A stretch of DNA of 20,029 nt, taken from contig JBFYZH010000043.1 in NCBI GenBank assembly GCA_041309605.1, positions 1 to 20,029 on the forward strand, given 5' to 3'. Shown piece after piece: positions 16,614 through 20,029 of the stretch (positions are counted from its first letter, which is position 1; each line of letters opens with the position of its first letter). The translations under genes and the position numbers were made by a program. This DNA is from JALOPX01 sp041309605 (GTDB taxonomy: Bacteria; Krumholzibacteriota; Krumholzibacteriia; Krumholzibacteriales; Krumholzibacteriaceae). The notes under the pieces were generated by a model, which was not told where the DNA came from, made no database searches, and saw only the letters and a list, made by a program, of their open reading frames with translations.

Positions 16614-17000
16614 TCAGGATCCGCCGCCGGGGTCTCGTTCTTCCAGAAGCCATTCAAGGGCGGCTTCGCGGCCGGTGAAACAACGCACATCCATCCCCCG
16701 GTTGACGGCCACATTCTCGACGAATCTGCCGATTTCTTTCCTTTCCTCCTTCACGATAAGGGCTATCTTGAAATTCCTTGGTGTATAATCGCCGAGTCGT
16801 GAGGCGAAATCGAAATAATCCACGGTGGCAGGATAGGCCTGGGCCGTCGTAACGTCGACAAGAACCCTCCTCCACCCGTTTCTGACCAGGATTTCATGCC
16901 CTTCGCTTCTTGAACTGTCGAGTTCGGCCGCGGTGAATTCTCCTTTATAGACCAGCTCGACGTATTTTCCCTCATCGGATTGTCTGATTATGTAACCCAT
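16614..17000 (-). CDS. SpoIIAA-like STAS/SEC14-domain protein
   Basis: 128-aa single-domain cytoplasmic protein. The pattern fits the SpoIIAA-like (STAS/SEC14) family: an opening strand with VELVYKGEFTAAEL (14-27), a central strand RRVLVDVTTAQAY (44-56), KIALIVKE (78-85) and the closing strand/helix VRCFTGREAALEWLL (105-119). The last segment is the family's most recognisable feature. The function of this family is poorly known; it lacks the clear phosphorylatable serine of true anti-anti-sigma factors. The gene lies 14 bp after the EamA gene and is the last of the right-hand cluster. The start ATG has only a weak GGGTGAAA site upstream, consistent with translation coupled to the gene before it. 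Confidence 0.75.
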   Translation of the reverse strand: MGYIIRQSDEGKYVELVYKGEFTAAELDSSRSEGHEILVRNGWRRVLVDVTTAQAYPATVDYFDFASRLGDYTPRNFKIALIVKEERKEIGRFVENVAVNRGMDVRCFTGREAALEWLLEERDPGGGS

Positions 17001-17014
17001 GCCGTTTCACCCAA

Positions 17015-17452
17015 TCAATTCTTCCTGAAATATACGGTTATCGCCGCCCCCGCGACGCAGAGGACGATCCCTGCAAGCTGAACCGGAGATATTCTCTCTT
17101 TCAGGATGAAATACCCGAGTACCGTGCCGATTACCGGCGCAAGGCAGAATGCCAGTGTCATTACTGTCGATATATTCCCGTTTTTCAGGCCCGTGTAAAG
17201 GAAAATAATGCCAAGGCCGCCGGACAGAACCCCTCCGCCCAGGGCGATGAGAAGTATCGGCCTGGGCCCCGAAGTTTTAAGCTGGCCCCAGAAGGGATGC
17301 GAAACGAGAAGGAGCAGCGCCAGCGAAACCGCGGTTCTGATTGCGGTGCCCATTACGGGCGAAAAACCGCCCAGCCTGATTCCGCGTTTTTCCATCAGAG
17401 AACCCGCCGCCCAGCACAAAGCCGTCAGCATCGCCCACATCTCAGCCCGCAT
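17015..17452 (-). CDS. Half-size EamA/DMT-superfamily transporter
   Basis: 145-aa integral membrane protein with about five helices (3-21, 31-51, 65-87, 93-115, 123-142), a single EamA domain. Typical DMT exporters carry two such domains in about 290 residues; the single-domain forms are thought to work as dimers. ISTVMTLAFCLAPVIGTVLGY and LKERISPVQLAGIVLCVAG near the C-terminus are characteristic of the family. The start region is ATGATGATG after GGAAAGG; the third ATG (17452) gives the best 6-nt spacing, while 17458 would put the site against the codon. Downstream of the ZIP gene by 45 bp on the same strand. The substrate cannot be told. There is no sign that it is a broken full-length gene: it begins with a proper site and ends in a charged tail. 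Confidence 0.85.
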   Translation of the reverse strand: MRAEMWAMLTALCWAAGSLMEKRGIRLGGFSPVMGTAIRTAVSLALLLLVSHPFWGQLKTSGPRPILLIALGGGVLSGGLGIIFLYTGLKNGNISTVMTLAFCLAPVIGTVLGYFILKERISPVQLAGIVLCVAGAAITVYFRKN

Positions 17453-17497
17453 CATCATCCTTTCCGCGGTATCCGGGATAAGCGCGGATCTCCGGCT

Positions 17498-18313
17498 TCA
17501 CCCGGCAAACAATAACAGACTCACCGCCATCACTATCATTCCCGCGACCAGGCCGTACACCGCAAGGTGGTGTTCCCCGTATTTCTGCGCGGTCGGCAGC
17601 AGTTCGTCGAGAGAGATGAAAACCATGATCCCCGCGACAGATGCGAAAAGGATACCGAAAACGACGTCATTAATAAAAGAAAAAAACACGGCGTATCCGA
17701 TCGCCGCCCCGACGGGCTCGGCGAGCCCCGAAAGAAACGAATATCCGAAAGCCTTCTTCCTGCTTCCCGTGGCGTAATAAATGGGGACCGAGACGGCGAT
17801 CCCCTCGGGAATGTTATGAATCGCAATGGCTACCGCGATCCCCACCCCCATCGCCGGGTCCTTCAGAGCGGCGGTGAATGTGGCCAGTCCCTCCGGGAAA
17901 TTATGGATCGCAATGGCGAGCGCTGAAAACATGCCCATCCGCATCAGGATCCTGCTTTTCGAGGTATCTGGGCCGCCGGCCATCTCCTCGAGCTTGCGGG
18001 CTTCATGCGGATTTACGGCGTCGGGAACGAGCCTGTCGATCAGGCCGGCAAGAAATATCCCCGCAAAGAAAGCGAGGGTTGTGACCCAGTAACCTTTAAT
18101 GTCGCCGAGAGCTGCACCAAGAGCGATCCTGGCCTTGAAAAAAATCTCGATCATCGACACATAGATCATCACACCGGCGGAAAAACCGAGCGATATGCAT
18201 AGAAACCGCGTGTTCGTTTTCTTTGCAAAGAAAGCGAGCGCGCTGCCTATGCCGGTCGACAAGCCTGCGAATAAAGTGAGCCCGAAGGCGAAAGCGATGT
18301 TATCAGGCTGCAC
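17498..18313 (-). CDS. zupT: ZIP-family divalent metal transporter, ZupT type
   Basis: 271-aa inner-membrane protein (E. coli ZupT has 257) that moves Zn2+ and other divalent ions such as Fe2+ or Mn2+ into the cytoplasm. Eight predicted helices. The two metal-site signatures are HNFPEG at 137-142 and HNIPEG at 166-171, and SGLAEP at 195-200 is the conserved segment of helix VI. The loop 95-122 between helices III and IV, with HEARKLEE, is the variable, often metal-binding loop. The start is GTG at 18313 with GGAGG 5 nt upstream. It lies 39 bp after the STAS gene and 45 bp before the EamA gene, all minus strand. No Zur- or Fur-like operator could be recognised. The symbol rests on sequence signatures only. 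Confidence 0.93.
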   Translation of the reverse strand: MQPDNIAFAFGLTLFAGLSTGIGSALAFFAKKTNTRFLCISLGFSAGVMIYVSMIEIFFKARIALGAALGDIKGYWVTTLAFFAGIFLAGLIDRLVPDAVNPHEARKLEEMAGGPDTSKSRILMRMGMFSALAIAIHNFPEGLATFTAALKDPAMGVGIAVAIAIHNIPEGIAVSVPIYYATGSRKKAFGYSFLSGLAEPVGAAIGYAVFFSFINDVVFGILFASVAGIMVFISLDELLPTAQKYGEHHLAVYGLVAGMIVMAVSLLLFAG

Positions 18314-18352
18314 CGCATCCTCCCGGCCGGTTAAAAAAGAATGTCATGTATG

Positions 18353-18706
18353 TTACGGGCGTTTCGTCAGCGCCCCGACCGCTTCGTCGAGCGTTTCGTA
18401 CATCTTCAGTATCAGCTTGAGATTGGTGACCTTGAAAATATCGGACAGGCGTTTCGAATTGATCACCACGACAAGCTCGGCTTTTTCCTTCTGCGCCATT
18501 GTCCATGCGGATATCATGATCCCGATACCCGTGCTGTTCGACCACCTGACCTCGGACAGATCCAGAACGATCTTTTTCGTGCCGGCGGCGAGGATCGTTT
18601 TCACCTCTTCCCAGAGAAGATAATCGTCCTTCTCTCCGGAAAGTTTCCTGCTGCCCATGTCGATTACGGCGATATCGCCGACGTGTCTTATCTCTATTGC
18701 GCCCAC
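18353..18706 (-). CDS. STAS-domain protein, anti-sigma factor antagonist type
   Basis: 117-aa single STAS domain. The pattern is IEIRHVGDIAVIDM for the first strands, KKIVLDLSEVRWSNSTG for the central strand, and AELVVVINSKRLSDIFKVTNL for the later part. The S-N-S-T-G segment (56-60) stands where SpoIIAA-type antagonists carry the serine phosphorylated by an anti-sigma kinase. No partner kinase or phosphatase lies in the window, so its circuit is unknown. GTG at 18706 was chosen because GGGAG lies 6 nt upstream; TTG at 18721 (122 aa) is the alternative. 39 bp before the ZIP transporter. It is more likely part of a general stress or polarity switch than of metal transport. Confidence 0.85.
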   Translation of the reverse strand: MGAIEIRHVGDIAVIDMGSRKLSGEKDDYLLWEEVKTILAAGTKKIVLDLSEVRWSNSTGIGIMISAWTMAQKEKAELVVVINSKRLSDIFKVTNLKLILKMYETLDEAVGALTKRP

Positions 18707-18783
18707 TATCTTCTCCCGCAAACCGGGTTCCGTCCGGATTTCCGCTCAGACAAAAGTACGCCCGCCGGCCTTCCAGTTCAAGA

Positions 18784-19404
18784 TTATTCTTCCCCGGCGG
18801 ACGACATTAAAGACAATGACCTGCCGAGCCGGCGGGCCTTCTCCAGATTCAGGCGCCGGGATTCCGGATCGCCGGGTACCATGCCATCCAGTATCTCGAG
18901 ACGAGCCGAGCCGAAACCGACACCCAGAAGACGGTCCTGCAGCATGACCCTTCTCATGCTTTCGACGATGCCGGTTTCCTCCAGATGTTCCATCGTATGC
19001 CCGGCCGTGCAGATGACCAGCGCTTTTTCGATCTTTACACTCGATGCTGCGTGTTCGCCGTTTTCATATGTATAAGCGTAACCAAGGCTCCAGACGCGGT
19101 CGAACCACCCTTTCAACTTCGACGGGCAGTCGCTCCACCACAGGGGATATATGAAGGCGACTAGATCGGACCTGTCGATCTTTTCCTGCTCCCTTAGTAC
19201 GTCCTCAGGCACCGGAGCCCCCGGATCCATCCCCGTCTCCCTTTCGTACTGTTCGAGGTCCATCTCCGATTTGAAGTCCATGCCGTATAGATCACCGATC
19301 TGGTAATCATGCCCCGCTTCATCGAGGCCCCTGATGAATGAATCCAGCACCTCCCCTGTAAACGATTTTTTCGATGGGTGCGCGAAAACGATATAGACAT
19401 GCAT
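18784..19404 (-). CDS. NAD(P)H:quinone oxidoreductase-like flavoprotein (flavodoxin-2 fold)
   Basis: 206-aa flavin-dependent reductase of the NQO1/MdaB/KefF family, which reduces quinones or similar compounds by two electrons with NAD(P)H; cytoplasmic dimer. FAHPSKKSF (7-15) is the phosphate-binding loop for FMN/FAD. DLVAFIYPLWWSDCPSKLKG (80-99) and WFDRV (100-104) form the conserved flavin-contact and dimer segment. ICTAGHT further on is the second flavin loop. ATG at 19404 with AGGAG 7 nt upstream. The gene follows menG by 72 bp on the same strand, so both may act on the menaquinone pool, which is inference from position. 206 aa is normal for the family. Confidence 0.92.
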   Translation of the reverse strand: MHVYIVFAHPSKKSFTGEVLDSFIRGLDEAGHDYQIGDLYGMDFKSEMDLEQYERETGMDPGAPVPEDVLREQEKIDRSDLVAFIYPLWWSDCPSKLKGWFDRVWSLGYAYTYENGEHAASSVKIEKALVICTAGHTMEHLEETGIVESMRRVMLQDRLLGVGFGSARLEILDGMVPGDPESRRLNLEKARRLGRSLSLMSSAGEE

Positions 19405-19476
19405 TGCATAGCTCCTGTCACATTATCGCAGACGACTCCGTCGTGCCTTCCGTCCTGCCGCGCCGGACCCGCGGTC

Positions 19477-20029
19477 CTATCCCGGTTTTTTCCAGGCCTG
19501 GTGAACGGCAACGGCTCCAAAACAGAGTCTTCCGTACCTGACCTCGTGAAACCCCGCCTCCCGAATTATCCCGGCCAGGGCCGTCGGGTCGTAAAAAAGC
19601 GGGATCGATCGGGCAAGGTATGAGTACCCGGCCCGCGTTCCCGATATAAGACTGCCCAATGTACTCACAATTAACTTCACGTAAACATGATAACATTTTC
19701 TCATCAAAAGGGATGAGGGCTGGCTTGTCTCCAGGTTGACGAAACATCCGCCGGGTCTCAGAATCCGGTTGTATTCGGCGAATGTGCCCGAAAGCACCTC
19801 CCTGCTTATGTTGATATTGCGCGTCGCAAACGCCATGGTGACAAGGTCGACGCTGCCGTCCCTGAAAGGGAGCTTCCCGGCCCTTGCCGCGAGGAAACCG
19901 ATCCTCCCCGCCTCCCGTTTCTTCATCGCTTCGGCCATCATTTCGACTGAGAAATCGACGGCCGCTATCCTCGTCCCCTCCGGCGCCAGGCGGCCGAGGC
20001 ATACTGCCAGCTCCCCGGTCCCGGTGCAG
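19477..20029 (-). CDS. menG: Demethylmenaquinone methyltransferase MenG/UbiE, 5' end cut by window edge
   Basis: Methylates demethylmenaquinone (or the ubiquinone precursor), the last step of menaquinone synthesis. About 183 codons are visible and the frame is open to the right edge, so the N-terminus is missing; the ATG at 19941 is internal. The visible part starts in motif I (CTGTGELAVCLGRLAPEGTR) and continues with AAVDFSVEMM, KLPFRDGSVDLVTMAFATRN and RILRPGGCFVNLE, the UbiE/COQ5 signatures. It ends with AGYSYLARSIPLFYDP and GAVAVHQAWK, which match the C-terminal part of UbiE where the quinone headgroup sits. TAG stop. With no other ubiquinone gene seen, menaquinone is the more likely product in this type of bacterium. 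Confidence 0.92.
   Translation of the reverse strand, partial: CTGTGELAVCLGRLAPEGTRIAAVDFSVEMMAEAMKKREAGRIGFLAARAGKLPFRDGSVDLVTMAFATRNINISREVLSGTFAEYNRILRPGGCFVNLETSQPSSLLMRKCYHVYVKLIVSTLGSLISGTRAGYSYLARSIPLFYDPTALAGIIREAGFHEVRYGRLCFGAVAVHQAWKKPG

Noticed and set aside
17015..17458. Truncated full-length DMT transporter
   Set aside because: It has a proper ribosome binding site, a complete single EamA domain and a charged C-terminus. Single-domain members of this size are known, and no second domain remnant lies in the flanks.

Overview
The window is about 20 kb of gene-dense bacterial chromosome with no insertion sequence, prophage, CRISPR array or rRNA. The gene content suggests a Gram-negative member of the FCB superphylum, perhaps one of its uncultured candidate phyla such as Krumholzibacteriota-like lineages. 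The pointers are a FlgD-like C-terminal sorting domain of the NYPNPF type, an Omp85 barrel, an exported tricorn-type protease, a DUF4097 protein and a polymer-forming (bactofilin-like) membrane protein. This placement is inference from gene families. TTG and GTG starts are frequent, and TGA, TAG and TAA all serve as stops.

Left part (1-3800). The 3' part of rlmN (+) runs in from the left edge and converges on an exported HEFGH metalloprotease-like protein with a FlgD-like tail (-). An AT-rich gap of about 410 bp follows. Next is an Omp85/BamA-type outer-membrane barrel gene (-) whose frame is intact except for one internal TGA. The conserved LRGY motif and the terminal beta strands lie beyond that stop.

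Sigma module (3888-7573, all -). In transcription order these are an ECF sigma factor, a DUF4097 beta-repeat protein, a zf-HC2 anti-sigma factor and a beta-helix/polytopic membrane protein. They are separated by 13 bp, 6 bp and a 17-bp overlap. The Omp85 gene lies 91 bp further on with its own possible promoter. This looks like an envelope-linked regulatory operon.

Housekeeping block (7769-9724, +). A good sigma70-type promoter precedes enolase, an FtsB/DivIC-type division protein, an initiator tRNA-fMet and a Rho-independent terminator.

Secreted proteins (9849-15565, -). These are a 743-aa lipoprotein of unknown function with Ig-like segments, and a 1089-aa exported tricorn-type S41 protease. 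Each has a candidate promoter, and a very strong GC hairpin lies after the protease gene. A class I methyltransferase (+) diverges from the protease.

Right part (16614-20029, all -). In transcription order these are menG/ubiE (5' end outside the window), an NAD(P)H:quinone oxidoreductase-like flavoprotein, a STAS protein, a ZIP metal transporter (ZupT type), a half-size EamA transporter and a SpoIIAA-like STAS/SEC14 protein. Gaps are 14-80 bp, so co-transcription is likely. A shared quinone or redox theme applies only to the first two.

The items most worth a second look are the in-frame TGA in the Omp85 gene, the sigma/DUF4097/anti-sigma/beta-helix module, and the initiator tRNA in the eno-ftsB unit with a U1-U72 mismatch. 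No wholly new system was proven from sequence alone.
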